A DNA stretch of 64,000 bases from Corynebacterium kalidii (GCF_022869005.1 NZ_JALIEA010000011.1:344438-408437); one strand, 5' to 3'. Counted from the stretch's first letter, positions 1 to 11,472 are shown. A program made the numbers and translations. Notes: generated from the letters alone by a model not told the origin.

Positions 1-71
1 CCGACCGCGTTGTGCCGGCGGCGCCGACCGCGCCTGCCGCTGTGCAAGGCGCGGTGGCGGAGGTAGACTGA
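1..71 (+). CDS. 3' end of an unidentified protein (5' end outside the window)
   Basis: Reading from base 3, codons run without interruption to a TGA at 69-71 and give an Ala/Pro/Val-rich tail ending QGAVAEVD. The other two forward frames give Arg/Cys-rich peptides that look unlike a protein. Only 22 residues are visible, so no family can be named. In related genomes a ribosome hibernation factor or ComF-type gene lies here. The call rests only on composition and frame. Confidence 0.35.
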   Translation, partial: DRVVPAAPTAPAAVQGAVAEVD

Positions 72-173
72 AAGACTGATCGCGCGCAGGTACCCCGGTG
101 CCGGTGCAAGACCGTGAGCAACAACGCCAGCAAGAACCCACAGGTGCAACACAAGGTAAGGGACGAGTAGCAC

Positions 174-2807
<2,634 letters not shown>

Positions 2808-2822
2808 TTCCGCGGTCGCGGT

Positions 2823-3401
2823 TCAGATCAGGGTCATCGTCTCCACCCGCCAGCGTCCGTCGTAGCGGGAGAGATGCCCGGCGACGGCCCGCACGCGGTC
2901 GCCGTGTGCGACGCTGGCGGTGAACGCCAGGCGGTCGGGGCGGGTGGGCGGCAGGTGGACACTCAACACCCGCGAGACCGTCGGGGGAGACGTCGTCCCG
3001 GGGGAGGGGCGGGCGTCCCGGATGCGCCCCCGCAGGTCCTCGGTGACCCCCGGGGAGAACGGGCCTTTCCGGAGGGCCGACACCGGGCGGCGGCCGTCGA
3101 GGACCTCGAGCCACACCCCCACGAGAATGCCGATGCGGGCGCGGACCGCCGCGGGGGCGGGCACGTCGGCGGTGCCTTGTGGCGTGTCCGTGCCTGGGCT
3201 CTGGTCCGTGTGGGCATCACCGGGCACCGCCGTGTCCGTGGGCGCCTGCGCAGCGGTCTCGGGCGCCGCGACCGAGCCCTCGACAGGGCCGCCGACCGGG
3301 CATGGACGGCGCAGGTAGACCAGCCCCGGCACCGCCTCGTAGCGGGTCCTCGCTGGCGTCGCAGGTGTCTTGTCGTCGATGTTCCCCGGTACAGCCCCCA
3401 T
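2823..3401 (-). CDS. Rv3235 family protein (DUF6459)
   Basis: A 192-residue actinobacterial protein of unknown function. The first 90 residues are Pro/Thr/Ala-rich and low complexity. The conserved part begins near residue 95 (IGILVGVWLEVLDGRRPVSAL), followed by a region with VHLPPTRPDRLAF, a short basic HGDRVRAVAGHL strand and the terminal WRVETM. This two-part pattern is that of the Rv3235/DUF6459 family, which in M. tuberculosis also lies near secA1. No signal peptide or membrane segment is visible. It converges on secA and is divergent from the HAD-like gene. The function is unknown. Confidence 0.8.
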   Translation of the reverse strand: MGAVPGNIDDKTPATPARTRYEAVPGLVYLRRPCPVGGPVEGSVAAPETAAQAPTDTAVPGDAHTDQSPGTDTPQGTADVPAPAAVRARIGILVGVWLEVLDGRRPVSALRKGPFSPGVTEDLRGRIRDARPSPGTTSPPTVSRVLSVHLPPTRPDRLAFTASVAHGDRVRAVAGHLSRYDGRWRVETMTLI

Positions 3402-3428
3402 GGTCGACGATGATAGCGGTCAGCGTGG

Positions 3429-3434
3429 CACAAT
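3429..3434 (+). promoter_or_regulatory. -10-like hexamer for the HAD-like gene
   Basis: CACAAT lies 7 bases before the ATG at 3442, the spacing expected if transcription starts at or next to the start codon. No good -35 is seen. The intervening GTGAGGT could alternatively act as a weak ribosome-binding site. Confidence 0.35.
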
Positions 3435-3441
3435 GTGAGGT

Positions 3442-3852
3442 ATGCGAGCATTGATTGTGGACTACTGTGGCGTCCTCGACGGAGCGGAGGAGGACCGCCG
3501 CCGTTGGCGTAAGGTCCTCACCGCGGCCCGGGACGCCGGCTACGGAACGGCGATCCTCTCGAACGACCCGGGTGGCCCCGGTGCCGACCCGATCCGGACC
3601 TGGCAGGAGGCCGGCTACGTCGACACCGTCGTGCTGTCCGGTGAGGTCGGCATGGATAAGCCGGATCCGGAGATCTTCATGATCACCGCTGACCGGCTCG
3701 GGGTCGACGTGAGCGACTGCATCCTGGTGGACGACTCGATCCTCAACGTCAAGGGTGCGGTGGAGTCCGGCCTGATCGGTGTGTACTACCAGCAGTTCGA
3801 CCGCGCGATCGTGGAGATCTCGGGTCTCCTCGGGCTGGAAGGGACGTACTAG
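3442..3852 (+). CDS. HAD superfamily hydrolase-like protein
   Basis: A 136-residue, small HAD-fold protein without a large cap. Motif I is DYCGVLD at residues 7-13, motif II is ILSND near residue 40, the motif III lysine lies in GMDKPDPEIF, and motif IV is ILVDDSILNV followed by GA near residue 100. HAD phosphatases use DxDx(T/V): the first Asp is the nucleophile and the second the acid/base. Here the second position is Cys, so phosphatase activity is doubtful, although related actinobacterial proteins often have Gly there. The stop TAG is followed after one base by the ATG of the DUF6912 gene, so the two genes are co-transcribed. Confidence 0.8.
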   Translation: MRALIVDYCGVLDGAEEDRRRWRKVLTAARDAGYGTAILSNDPGGPGADPIRTWQEAGYVDTVVLSGEVGMDKPDPEIFMITADRLGVDVSDCILVDDSILNVKGAVESGLIGVYYQQFDRAIVEISGLLGLEGTY

Positions 3853-3853
3853 G

Positions 3854-4360
3854 ATGCGGGTTTTCGTACCGGCGACATTCGGGATGCTCGGCACCCTGGC
3901 CAAGGACGGGCAGATGCCCGTGCGTTCCGGGATCGGTTTCGCGCTCACCCCGGCGCTGCGGGAGTTCTACACCGCGGGCGACGACGAGGAGATGTCCTAC
4001 GCGGCCTTCCTGGAGGCGGCGCGGGCGTCCCTCCGCCTGTTGGGGATCGGTGACGAGGACCGCTTCCCGCACCGTCGGGTCGTCGTGTCCCTGGACCTGG
4101 ACGACGCGGCGGTCACCCCGGAGCCGGAGAAGGGGGAGTCCGTCGTCCGGCTGCAGTCCCCCGTCGTGTCGGTGGACGACCTCGCGGCGATCCACGTGGA
4201 CGACGAGGGCAACGAGCCGGCCACGGCCGCGGCGATCGAGGCTGTCGACGCCGCGGACCTCGGTGACGAGGACGCCGAGATCACCCTCGGCGACTGCGAG
4301 GACAACCTGATGAGCTGGTACGACTCCCGCGAGCTCGGGGTCCTCGTCGACCTGATGTAG
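3854..4360 (+). CDS. DUF6912 family protein
   Basis: A 168-residue acidic cytosolic protein of unknown function. It begins MRVFVPATFGMLGTL and carries the conserved YAAFLEAARASLRLL segment, which I recognise as the actinobacterial DUF6912 family. The middle strand set (RRVVVSLDLDD) is followed by an Asp/Glu-rich stretch and a final WYDSRELGVLVDLM. No catalytic motif, signal peptide or membrane helix is visible. The ATG at 3854 was preferred over an upstream in-frame ATG at 3779 because that one lies inside the HAD gene. It is coupled to that gene and converges on katG 20 bases away. Confidence 0.75.
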   Translation: MRVFVPATFGMLGTLAKDGQMPVRSGIGFALTPALREFYTAGDDEEMSYAAFLEAARASLRLLGIGDEDRFPHRRVVVSLDLDDAAVTPEPEKGESVVRLQSPVVSVDDLAAIHVDDEGNEPATAAAIEAVDAADLGDEDAEITLGDCEDNLMSWYDSRELGVLVDLM

Positions 4361-4380
4361 ACCGACGGGGCCCCGCGCCG

Positions 4381-6663
4381 TCAGCGGTGCAGGTCGAAGC
4401 GGTCGGCCTCGGTGACCTTGGTCCAGGCCGCGATGAAGTCGGCGAGGAACCGGTCCACGGCGTCGTCGCTGGCGTAGACCTCCGCCAGGGCGCGCAGCTC
4501 GGAGTTCGAGGCGAAGACCAGGTCGGCCCTGGTCCCGGTCCACTTCTCCTCGCCGGTCTCACCGTCGGTGCAACGGAAGACGGTGGACCGGTCGTCGACG
4601 GCGACCCAGTCGTTGCCGAGCTCGAGCAGGTTGACGAAAAAGTCGTTGCTGAGCACGCCGGGCCGGTCGGTGAGGATGCCGTGCTCGGAGGCGCCGTGCG
4701 TGGCACCCAGGGCGCGCAGGCCACCGACCAGCACGGTCATCTGCGGTGCGGTGAGGCCCAGCAGGTCCGCCTTGTCGACGAGCAGGTGCTCGGCGGGGAC
4801 GTCCAGGCCGGCGGCCTGGTAGTTGCGGAACCCGTCCGCCTGGGGCTCCAGGTAGGCGAAGGACTTGACGTCGGTCTGGTCCTGCGCGGCGTCGACCCGG
4901 CCCGGGGTGAACGGCACGCTCACCGGCGTTCCGGCGTCCGCGGCGGCCTTCTCGATGGCGGCGTTGCCCGCCAGCACGATCAGGTCGGCCAGGGACAGGT
5001 GCCGGGGAGCGTTCTCCTCGTTGAACCCGGCCTGGATGGACTCCAGCGTGGACAGCACCTCGGCGAGCTGTGCAGGCTCGTTGGCCTCCCAGCTGCGCTG
5101 CGGTTCGAGACGGATCCGGGCGCCGTTGGCGCCGCCGCGGAAGTCGGTGCCGCGGTAGGTGGAGGCCGACGCCCAGGCGGTCTTCACCAGCTGGGACACG
5201 CTCAGGCCGGACTCCAGGACCTTCGCCTTGAGTGCCTCGACGTCGGCGGCGGTGAGGGCCTCGCCCTCGGCCTCGGGCAGGGGGTCCTGCCAGAGGAGGT
5301 CCTCGGTGGGCACTTCGGGGCCGATGTACCGGGACTTCGGGCCCATGTCGCGGTGGGTCAGCTTGAACCAGGCGCGGGCGAAGGCGTCGCTGAGGGCCTC
5401 CTGGTTGTCCTTGAACTTCCGGGAGATCTTCTCGTACGCGGGATCGACGCGCAGGGAGATGTCGGTGGTCAGCATGCGCGGCTCACGACGCCCGGCGGAG
5501 TGCGCCATGGGGACCATGTCGGCGCCGCCGCCGTCCTTCGGACGCCAGTGGAAGTGCCCGCCCTCGCCCTTGGTGAGCTCCCACTCGTAGGCGAAGAGGA
5601 TGTGGAAGAACTCGTTGTCCCAGCGGGTGGGGTGGTAGGTCCAGGTCACTTCCAGACCGGAGGTGATCTGGTCGTCGCCCTTGCCCGTGCCGTAGTGGTT
5701 CTCCCAGCCGAGTCCCTGGCGCCGCAGCGGCGCGGCCTCGGGGTCGGGACCGACGTTCTCCTCGTTGTCGGGGGCGGCACCGTGGGTCTTGCCGAAGGTG
5801 TGGCCACCGGCGATCAGGGCCACGGTCTCCTCGTCGTCCATACCCATCCGGCCGAAGGTCTCGCGGATGTCGTGGGCGGCGGCAGCCGGGTCGGGGTTGC
5901 CCTCCGGGCCCTCCGGGTTGACGTAGATCAGGCCCATGGTCGTGGCGCCGAACGGCTTCTGCAGCTCACGGGAGGTGTCGTTGGTCCCGGCGTAGCGGGC
6001 GTCCGTGCCGAGCCAGTCGGTCTCCGCACCCCAGAAGACGTCCTCGGGCTCCCACACGTCCTCGCGTCCGCCGCTGAAGCCGAAGGTCTCGAAGCCCATG
6101 GACTCCAGGGCGACGTTGCCGGCCAGGATCATCAGGTCACCCCAGGAGAGGTTCTGGCCGTACTTCTTCTTCACCGGCCACAGGACCCGGCGGGCCTTGT
6201 CCAGGCCCACGTTGTCGGGCCAGCTGTCCAGCGGGGCGAACCGCTGCTGGCCGGCGCCGCCGCCACCGCGTCCGTCCTGCGAGCGGTAGGTGCCGGCGGA
6301 GTGCCAGGCCATACGGATGATCAGCGGGCCGTAGTGGCCGAAGTCCGCCGGCCACCACGGCTGTGAGGTGGTCAGGACCTCCTCGATGTCCTTCTTGACC
6401 TCGGCGAGGTCGAGCTGGCTGAAGGCCTCTGCGTAGTTGAAGTCCGCCGAGGTCGGACGGATCTCCTGCGGGTTGTGGGCGAGCAGGCGCAGGTTCAGCC
6501 GCTTGGGCCACCAGCGCTGGTTCGCGTTGCCCTCGGTGGGCAGCGGTAGGCGGGACCCCTGGGCGTCGCCCCGCTCGGCCTGCTGTGCCTGCGGTGCGTT
6601 GCCGCCCTGGGGGGCGGAGCCGCCACCGTGGGCGACGGGGCAGCCGGACATCGGGTCAGTCAT
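4381..6663 (-). CDS. katG: Catalase-peroxidase KatG
   Basis: A bifunctional haem catalase and peroxidase that removes hydrogen peroxide. The 760-residue protein has the two tandem peroxidase domains of the family. The active-site segment [11 protein letters not shown] carries the distal His and the Trp of the cross-linked Trp-Tyr-Met adduct. The Tyr is in LIYVNPEG and the Met in [10 protein letters not shown]. The proximal haem His is in [11 protein letters not shown]. The start [14 protein letters not shown] has an AGGAGA ribosome site 6 bases upstream, so the 19-residue upstream extension is rejected. The start overlaps the end of furA by 8 bases, implying translational coupling and repression through FurA. 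Confidence 0.97.
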   Translation of the reverse strand: MTDPMSGCPVAHGGGSAPQGGNAPQAQQAERGDAQGSRLPLPTEGNANQRWWPKRLNLRLLAHNPQEIRPTSADFNYAEAFSQLDLAEVKKDIEEVLTTSQPWWPADFGHYGPLIIRMAWHSAGTYRSQDGRGGGGAGQQRFAPLDSWPDNVGLDKARRVLWPVKKKYGQNLSWGDLMILAGNVALESMGFETFGFSGGREDVWEPEDVFWGAETDWLGTDARYAGTNDTSRELQKPFGATTMGLIYVNPEGPEGNPDPAAAAHDIRETFGRMGMDDEETVALIAGGHTFGKTHGAAPDNEENVGPDPEAAPLRRQGLGWENHYGTGKGDDQITSGLEVTWTYHPTRWDNEFFHILFAYEWELTKGEGGHFHWRPKDGGGADMVPMAHSAGRREPRMLTTDISLRVDPAYEKISRKFKDNQEALSDAFARAWFKLTHRDMGPKSRYIGPEVPTEDLLWQDPLPEAEGEALTAADVEALKAKVLESGLSVSQLVKTAWASASTYRGTDFRGGANGARIRLEPQRSWEANEPAQLAEVLSTLESIQAGFNEENAPRHLSLADLIVLAGNAAIEKAAADAGTPVSVPFTPGRVDAAQDQTDVKSFAYLEPQADGFRNYQAAGLDVPAEHLLVDKADLLGLTAPQMTVLVGGLRALGATHGASEHGILTDRPGVLSNDFFVNLLELGNDWVAVDDRSTVFRCTDGETGEEKWTGTRADLVFASNSELRALAEVYASDDAVDRFLADFIAAWTKVTEADRFDLHR

Positions 6664-7141
6664 CGGTCTTCTCCTGGTTGTGGGTCGGGTTGGTGGACTG
6701 GGTGTTTTCGGCGGTCGCACAGTCTGTGCAGACGGCGCGGAACATGACGTCGGCCGCGAGCACGGTGTGCATCCCGTGCCCCTCGGCCGGTGTCAGGCAG
6801 GGGGCGCGGCCGATGACGCACTCGACGTCCTCGAGCCGTCCGCACACCACGCACTGGATGTGGTGGTGGTTGTCCTCCGAGTTGGTCTCGAAGCGTGCGG
6901 CGCCTGCGCCGGGAAGGTCGATCCGGCGGAGGAGTCCGCGTGCGCTCAGATCGTTGACGACGTTGTGGACGGACTGCATGGACACCGTGGGCAGCTCCCC
7001 GCTGATCCCGGCATGGACCTGTGCGGCGGTGCTGTGGGGGTGGTCGTGCAGGTACCGCAGGGCGGCGACGCGGCCCGGTGTGGCCCGGAGCCCCAATTGC
7101 CGCACCTGGTCGGCCCAGGGTGCCGTCGGATCTGTGCGCAT
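6656..7141 (-). CDS. furA: Fur family regulator FurA
   Basis: A metal-dependent winged-helix repressor that in mycobacteria controls its own operon with katG. The 161-residue product has an N-terminal DNA-binding domain ([25 protein letters not shown]), a His-rich metal site ([12 protein letters not shown]) and a second CxxC pair (CTDC), typical of the structural zinc site. The ATG at 7141 is chosen because a promoter places the transcript start there. A GTG at 7150, three codons upstream, is the alternative. The gene ends inside the start of katG. Whether the signal is iron or peroxide cannot be read from the sequence. Confidence 0.9.
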   Translation of the reverse strand: MRTDPTAPWADQVRQLGLRATPGRVAALRYLHDHPHSTAAQVHAGISGELPTVSMQSVHNVVNDLSARGLLRRIDLPGAGAARFETNSEDNHHHIQCVVCGRLEDVECVIGRAPCLTPAEGHGMHTVLAADVMFRAVCTDCATAENTQSTNPTHNQEKTDD

Positions 7142-7148
7142 GGCTCCC

Positions 7149-7186
7149 ACACTACCCGCAGATTTGAATGCTCACAACTTTGAATC
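7149..7186 (-). promoter_or_regulatory. furA-katG promoter and probable FurA operator
   Basis: On the minus strand TTGTGA (7177-7172), a 17-base spacer and TAGTGT (7154-7149) form a promoter whose -10 ends 7 bases before the furA ATG, so the transcript is probably leaderless. Two direct copies of TTTGAAT (plus strand, 7163-7169 and 7179-7185) flank the -35. They lie in an AT-rich patch unlike its surroundings and are a plausible FurA target. Confidence 0.6.
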
Positions 7187-7241
7187 ACTAAAAATAATGC
7201 TGTCCCCGTATAGCTACTCGCGGCCGGCTACGCCCCGCAGC

Positions 7242-8264
7242 TCACATCTCCCAGTCGTTGTTGCTGCGCAGTGCCTCCAGCAGGGACCGCACGGCGGCGA
7301 CCCGTCGGGCGCTCGCCCCGGTCAGCGTGTCGAGGGCGCACTCGGGGTCGGCCGGCGGGCCGGCGTGGGTGCATCCCCGTGGGCAGTCCTCGATGACGGC
7401 ACCGAGATCCTCGAACACCCCGATCACGGTGTCGGGGTCCACGTGGGCCAGCCCGAAACTGCGGATGCCGGGGGTGTCCACGATCCAGCCGGCCCCGGGG
7501 TCTCCGGGGAGGCGCAGTGCGACCGACTGGGTCGAGGTGTGGCGTCCCTTGCCCACCCCGGACACCGCACCGGTCTCCCTGCCTGCACCGGGGACCAACC
7601 GGTTGACCAGCGTGGATTTCCCGACACCAGAGTGGCCGATCAGGGCGGTGAGGTGGCCGGTGACCACGTCGGTCACCGGTGTCAGTGCATCGTCGACCCC
7701 ACCGAGGATCACCTCGACGTCCAGCGCCTCGAACTCGGCGGCGAACGCCGTGGGGTCCGCCAGGTCGGACTTGGTCAGGCACAGCACCGGCCGGAGTCCG
7801 CCCACGAAGGCGGCGATCAGGGCGCGTTCGACGAACCCCGACCGCGGCGGGGGGTCGGCCACCGCGGTGACGATCAGCAGCTGGTCTGCGTTGGCGACGA
7901 CGATACGTTCGTAGGGGTCGGTGTCGTCGGCGGTGCGGCGCAGCACCGTGGACCGTTCCTCCAGCCGGACGATGCGGGCGAGCGTCCCGTCGCGCCCCGA
8001 CACGTCGCCGACCACAGCCACCCGGTCGCCGACGACGACGGGCGTGCGGCCCATCTCACGGGCCCGCATGCAGATCGCCGGCGGGCTGTCCGGCCCGTGA
8101 CCGTCGATGACGACCCCCCACCGGCCCCGGTCCTTGGTGACGACCATGCCGGTCAGGGCGTTCTTGTGGTCGGGACGGTCCTTCGTCCTGGGACGCGTGC
8201 CCCGTCCGGGACGCACCCGGATGTCGGACTCGTCGTACTGGCGCCTGCCGCTGGAACGTGCCAT
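7242..8264 (-). CDS. rsgA: Ribosome small subunit-dependent GTPase RsgA
   Basis: A circularly permuted GTPase that checks and matures the 30S ribosomal subunit. The 340-residue protein has an N-terminal OB-fold, then G motifs in the permuted order: G4 as LTKSDL, G1 as GHSGVGKST, then G3 as DTPGIRSFG. A C-terminal zinc knuckle holds Cys and His residues in EDCPRGCTHAG and PECAL. The start MARSSGRRQYDESD lies 8 bases after the aroA stop. An upstream in-frame ATG at 8297 falls inside aroA and is rejected. It forms an operon with aroA, the same order as in M. tuberculosis (Rv3227-Rv3228). Confidence 0.93.
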   Translation of the reverse strand: MARSSGRRQYDESDIRVRPGRGTRPRTKDRPDHKNALTGMVVTKDRGRWGVVIDGHGPDSPPAICMRAREMGRTPVVVGDRVAVVGDVSGRDGTLARIVRLEERSTVLRRTADDTDPYERIVVANADQLLIVTAVADPPPRSGFVERALIAAFVGGLRPVLCLTKSDLADPTAFAAEFEALDVEVILGGVDDALTPVTDVVTGHLTALIGHSGVGKSTLVNRLVPGAGRETGAVSGVGKGRHTSTQSVALRLPGDPGAGWIVDTPGIRSFGLAHVDPDTVIGVFEDLGAVIEDCPRGCTHAGPPADPECALDTLTGASARRVAAVRSLLEALRSNNDWEM

Positions 8265-8272
8265 CAGTGCGC

Positions 8273-9556
8273 TCAGCCCTCGACCATCTGCGTCCACCGC
8301 AGGTCGAAGTCCGGCAGTGTCTTTGCCGTGGTGGCGATGTCCTCCACCAGGACGTCCGGGGTGACCAGGCCGAGCACCGCACCGGCCGTCGCCATGCGGT
8401 GGTCGGCGTAGGTGTGCCAGACCCCGCCGTGCAACGGCTCGGGGTCGATGACCAGTCCGTCCTCGGTCTGGGTCACCCCGCAGCCCAGGCCGGACAGTTC
8501 ACGCTGCAGGGCCGCGAGCCGGTCGGTCTCGTGCCCGCGCAGGTGCGCGATGCCGTACAGGTGACTGCGTCCCTCGGCGACGGCGCACAGTGCCGCGACG
8601 GTGGGGGTCAGTTCCCCGACGTCGTGCATGTCCCAGCTGATCCCCTGCAGCGCGCCGCCGGCGGCACCGGTGACCTCCAGGATACCGGAGTGGGTGTGCC
8701 GTTCGACGACGGCACCCATGTCCTGCAGGATCACCCGGAACTGGTCGCCGGGCTGGGTCGTCGTCGCCGGCCAGTCAGGCACCCGGACCGTCCCACCGGT
8801 GACCGCCGCGGCGGCGAGGAACGGCGTGGCGTTCGACAGGTCCGGCTCCACCGACCAGTGCCGGCCGGCGACCGGCCCCGGGTGGACCGTCCACCGGTTG
8901 AACTCGGCGTCCACACGCACTCCGGCGGCCCGCAGCATCTCCACCGTCATCTCGACATGCGGCAGGCTCGGGATCGCGGTGCCGGTGTGGACCACCGTCA
9001 CCCCCTCGTCGAAACGGGCACCGGCGAGCAGCAGACCCGAGACGAACTGCGACGACTCCGAGGCGTCGATGTGGACCTCGCCGCCGCGCAGGCCCCCGGC
9101 ACCGGTCACCCGGAAGGGGAGGGGACGGGCCGGGTCGCCGGACCCGGTGACCTGCGCCCCCAGGGCGTCGAGCGAGCTCAGCGTGGTGCCCATGGGGCGC
9201 TTCTGCGCGGCGTCGTCGGCGGTGAACAGCACCTCGCCGTGCGCCAACGCCGCCACGGGTGGGAGGAACCGCAGGACCGTACCGGCGAGCCCGCACTCGA
9301 TCTCGGCGCCGTGCAGGGCGCCCGGTGTGACGGTGAAGGTGTCGCCGTCGACGGTGACGGACGCCCCCAGCGCGCTCAGGGCGTCCGCCATCAGGTCGGT
9401 GTCGCGGCTGCGCAGCGCACCGTCGACGACGCTCGGACCGTCCGCCAGCGCGGCGAGCACCAGGGCACGGTTGGTGATGGACTTCGACCCGGGGACAGAC
9501 ACGGTCGCGGACACGGGGGAGGCGGCCACGGGAGCCGGCCACAGTTCGGCTGTCAT
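8273..9556 (-). CDS. aroA: 3-phosphoshikimate 1-carboxyvinyltransferase (EPSP synthase)
   Basis: This enzyme joins shikimate-3-phosphate and phosphoenolpyruvate in the sixth step of aromatic amino acid synthesis. The 427-residue protein shows the substrate-binding motif [16 protein letters not shown] near residue 25, [13 protein letters not shown] near residue 90, and the C-terminal [15 protein letters not shown]. The ATG at 9556 is preferred because a GATAAT hexamer ends 7 bases upstream, giving a leaderless start. An ATG at 9565 would add three residues and lies within that promoter region. It is followed by rsgA and is divergent from the SRAP gene. Confidence 0.95.
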   Translation of the reverse strand: MTAELWPAPVAASPVSATVSVPGSKSITNRALVLAALADGPSVVDGALRSRDTDLMADALSALGASVTVDGDTFTVTPGALHGAEIECGLAGTVLRFLPPVAALAHGEVLFTADDAAQKRPMGTTLSSLDALGAQVTGSGDPARPLPFRVTGAGGLRGGEVHIDASESSQFVSGLLLAGARFDEGVTVVHTGTAIPSLPHVEMTVEMLRAAGVRVDAEFNRWTVHPGPVAGRHWSVEPDLSNATPFLAAAAVTGGTVRVPDWPATTTQPGDQFRVILQDMGAVVERHTHSGILEVTGAAGGALQGISWDMHDVGELTPTVAALCAVAEGRSHLYGIAHLRGHETDRLAALQRELSGLGCGVTQTEDGLVIDPEPLHGGVWHTYADHRMATAGAVLGLVTPDVLVEDIATTAKTLPDFDLRWTQMVEG

Positions 9557-9563
9557 GGGCGCC

Positions 9564-9569
9564 ATTATC
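9564..9569 (-). promoter_or_regulatory. -10 hexamer of aroA
   Basis: GATAAT on the minus strand ends 7 bases before the ATG at 9556, predicting a leaderless aroA mRNA. No convincing -35 is seen. Confidence 0.45.
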
Positions 9570-9602
9570 CCACGGGAGGGTCCACAGGTGGGTGAACGGA
9601 GG

Positions 9603-9608
9603 TAGTTT
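9603..9608 (+). promoter_or_regulatory. -10 hexamer of the SRAP gene
   Basis: TAGTTT ends 7 bases before the ATG at 9616. It faces the aroA -10 across only about 33 bases, so the two divergent promoters must share or exclude RNA polymerase. Confidence 0.4.
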
Positions 9609-9615
9609 CGGGGTC

Positions 9616-10305
9616 ATGTGCGGCCGCTACGTGATGTTCAGTACCACCGAGACCCTCCTCGAGACAACCTCCCGCCTTGTCGGTGAGCAGGTCGGGGCGG
9701 TCGGCGGCGGGCCCGCGCCCAGCTGGAACATCGCGCCGACACACACCGTCGCCGTCCTGCGGCGCTACACCGGTGCCGTGACGCTCGGGCCGGCGGTGTG
9801 GGGCTACCCGGCACCCTGGCGCGCCGGGACCGTGCTGTTCAACGCCCGCGGGGAGACCGTCTTCGACAAGGCCAGCTTCCGCGGGTCGTCCCCCTGCCTG
9901 TTCGTCATGGACGGCTGGTACGAGTGGAAGGACCGGCAGCCCCACTACGTCGACACGCCGTCCGGACCTCTCGTGGCGGCCGGTCTGTGCCGCGCCGGGG
10001 AGGGTGACCTCGCCGGACGGCTCACCGCCACCATGGTGACCACCGCCTCGGCGGGGCCGGTGGACTGGGTGCACGACCGTATGCCCCGGCTGCTCGCGGC
10101 CGGCACGGACGGGGGTGGGGACGTGCTGTCGTGGCTGGACGGGGCCGACAGCGACCGGCGCGCCCTGGCCGCCTCCCCGCCGCGTGACGGCGTCCTCGAC
10201 CTGCTGCGCACTAGGGCAGCCGACCGCCGGGTGGGCGACGTCGCGGTGAACGGCCCGGAGCTGATCGGTGCGACGGGGGACCCTGCCCGGGCAGAAGGGG
10301 ACTAG
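9616..10305 (+). CDS. SOS response-associated peptidase (SRAP/YedK/HMCES family)
   Basis: This family forms a covalent link between its Cys2 and abasic sites in single-stranded DNA, shielding them during replication. The 229-residue protein begins MCGRYVMFS, so after removal of Met the catalytic Cys is N-terminal. That fixes the start at 9616 rather than 9592. Other conserved parts are [27 protein letters not shown], the Glu in DGWYEWK, and the His in [10 protein letters not shown]. It is the counterpart of Rv3226c beside aroA. It is divergent from aroA and followed 65 bases later by sigH. Confidence 0.92.
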   Translation: MCGRYVMFSTTETLLETTSRLVGEQVGAVGGGPAPSWNIAPTHTVAVLRRYTGAVTLGPAVWGYPAPWRAGTVLFNARGETVFDKASFRGSSPCLFVMDGWYEWKDRQPHYVDTPSGPLVAAGLCRAGEGDLAGRLTATMVTTASAGPVDWVHDRMPRLLAAGTDGGGDVLSWLDGADSDRRALAASPPRDGVLDLLRTRAADRRVGDVAVNGPELIGATGDPARAEGD

Positions 10306-10312
10306 GATGGGA

Positions 10313-10339
10313 GGGAACAAGACCGACGCATGTGGCGTT
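10313..10339 (+). promoter_or_regulatory. SigH-type promoter in front of sigH
   Basis: GGGAAC at 10313-10318 and GTT at 10337-10339 are separated by 18 bases. This matches the GGGAA(C/T)-N16-18-GTT promoter of SigH/SigR sigma factors, so sigH is probably autoregulated. The expected transcript start is about 20 bases before the ATG at 10370, which has its own AAGGAG site. Confidence 0.7.
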
Positions 10340-10369
10340 GAGTCCGACAGGGTGAACGGGAAGGAGCCC

Positions 10370-10984
10370 ATGAACAACCCAGTGAAGCGCACCGGTGACA
10401 GCGACGAGCAACTGCTCGCCCGCTTCGAGGAGGATGCGCTGCCGCTGCTGGATCAGCTCTACGGCGCGGCGTTGCGGATGACCCGCAACCCCGCCGATGC
10501 GCAGGACCTGGTCCAGGACGCCTACATGAAGGCGTTCCAGGCGTTCGGTTCCTACCGGCCCGGCACCAACCTGAAGGCGTGGATGTACCGCATCCTCACC
10601 AACACCTACATCAACCAGTACCGCAAGGCGCAGCGGCGGCCGAAGGAGACGTCCGACGAGGAGGTCACCGACTGGCAGCTGGCCGATTCGGCGTCGCACG
10701 ACTCGATCGGCCTGCAGTCGGCGGAGATCGAGGCGTTGCAGCGGATCCCCGACAAGCGCATCCAGGACGCCCTGATGAGCCTGTCGGACGACTACCGCAT
10801 GGTCGTCTACTACGCCGACGTCGAACAGCTGCCGTACAAGGAGATCGCCGAGATCATGGACACCCCGATCGGCACGGTGATGAGCCGTCTGCACCGGGGG
10901 CGGCGTCAGCTGCGGGCGAAACTCAAGGACGTCGCCGTCGAGCACGGCATCGGTACAGCGAAGCGGCCGGCAGGCAAGATCTGA
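10370..10984 (+). CDS. sigH: ECF RNA polymerase sigma factor SigH
   Basis: An alternative sigma factor for oxidative, disulfide and heat stress. The 204-residue protein has region 2 ([16 protein letters not shown], then [22 protein letters not shown]) and region 4 ([21 protein letters not shown] with the helix-turn-helix [15 protein letters not shown]). The ATG at 10370 follows AAGGAG after 3 bases, and in-frame upstream ATG/GTG codons lack a better site. It is followed by the zinc anti-sigma rshA and then whiB1, the order also seen in C. glutamicum and M. tuberculosis. A SigH-type promoter lies just upstream. Confidence 0.94.
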   Translation: MNNPVKRTGDSDEQLLARFEEDALPLLDQLYGAALRMTRNPADAQDLVQDAYMKAFQAFGSYRPGTNLKAWMYRILTNTYINQYRKAQRRPKETSDEEVTDWQLADSASHDSIGLQSAEIEALQRIPDKRIQDALMSLSDDYRMVVYYADVEQLPYKEIAEIMDTPIGTVMSRLHRGRRQLRAKLKDVAVEHGIGTAKRPAGKI

Positions 10985-10999
10985 GGAGTGTGACAAGGA

Positions 11000-11329
11000 A
11001 TGTCTGACAACCCTGGGAACATGAGCCACAACCCGTGCAGCGGGACGGCCAGGAGCGAGTGCGACGAGCTCGTCGAGGTGCTCTACGAGTACATCGACGT
11101 GAAGAACGGCGACTGCGAGGGCGAGCAGTACCGTCAGGTGCGCGCCCGGCTCGAGCGGCACGTGGACGAGTGCCCGTCGTGTCTGGAGGCGCTCGGTATC
11201 GAACAACAGGTCCGTGAACTGCTGCGGTCCCGGTGCTGTGGCCGCGCACCGCAGGAACTGCGGGGGAGGATCATGACGTCGCTGCACGCCACGGTGACGA
11301 CGTCGGTGCGGGTGCGCTACTCGGAGTGA
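11000..11329 (+). CDS. rshA: Zinc-associated anti-sigma factor RshA
   Basis: This protein binds and silences SigH in the reduced state and lets go when its cysteines are oxidised. The 109-residue product carries the ZAS signature HxxxCxxC as RHVDECPSC near residue 50, with further cysteines upstream (SECDE, GDCEGE) and downstream (SRCCG). It is acidic and has no membrane segment, as expected for the soluble RshA/RsrA type. It begins 15 bases after sigH and shares its transcript. A strong hairpin follows it. Confidence 0.92.
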   Translation: MSDNPGNMSHNPCSGTARSECDELVEVLYEYIDVKNGDCEGEQYRQVRARLERHVDECPSCLEALGIEQQVRELLRSRCCGRAPQELRGRIMTSLHATVTTSVRVRYSE

Positions 11330-11344
11330 GTGCACCATAGCGAG

Positions 11345-11378
11345 AGGCCCGGCCGGGATCGTGATCCTGGTCGGGCCT
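11345..11378. terminator. Hairpin terminator between rshA and bL37
   Basis: The arms 11345-11360 and 11363-11378 pair over about 14-16 bases, with two G-T pairs and a tiny loop. It lies between two convergent genes and has no clear T-run on either side, so it may serve both directions. Confidence 0.6.
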
Positions 11379-11397
11379 CGTCGGTGCTGTACGAACG

Positions 11398-11472
11398 TTA
11401 GGCGCTCGGACGCTTGCCGTGGTTCGCCTTGTTCTTGCGACGGTCCTTACGCTTGCGGCCACGCTTGCTCAT
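11398..11472 (-). CDS. 50S ribosomal protein bL37
   Basis: A 24-residue, very basic protein: it begins MSKRGRKRKDRRKN and ends in NHGKRPSA. It closely resembles bL37, a small large-subunit protein found by structural work on the mycobacterial ribosome, whose sequence also begins with an (A/S)KRGRK-type motif and ends in KANHGKRPxA. A GAGGAG ribosome site lies 5 bases before the ATG. In mycobacteria it also lies beside sigH-rshA. It is too short for most gene finders. It is convergent with rshA and downstream of the whiB1 terminator. Confidence 0.9.
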   Translation of the reverse strand: MSKRGRKRKDRRKNKANHGKRPSA

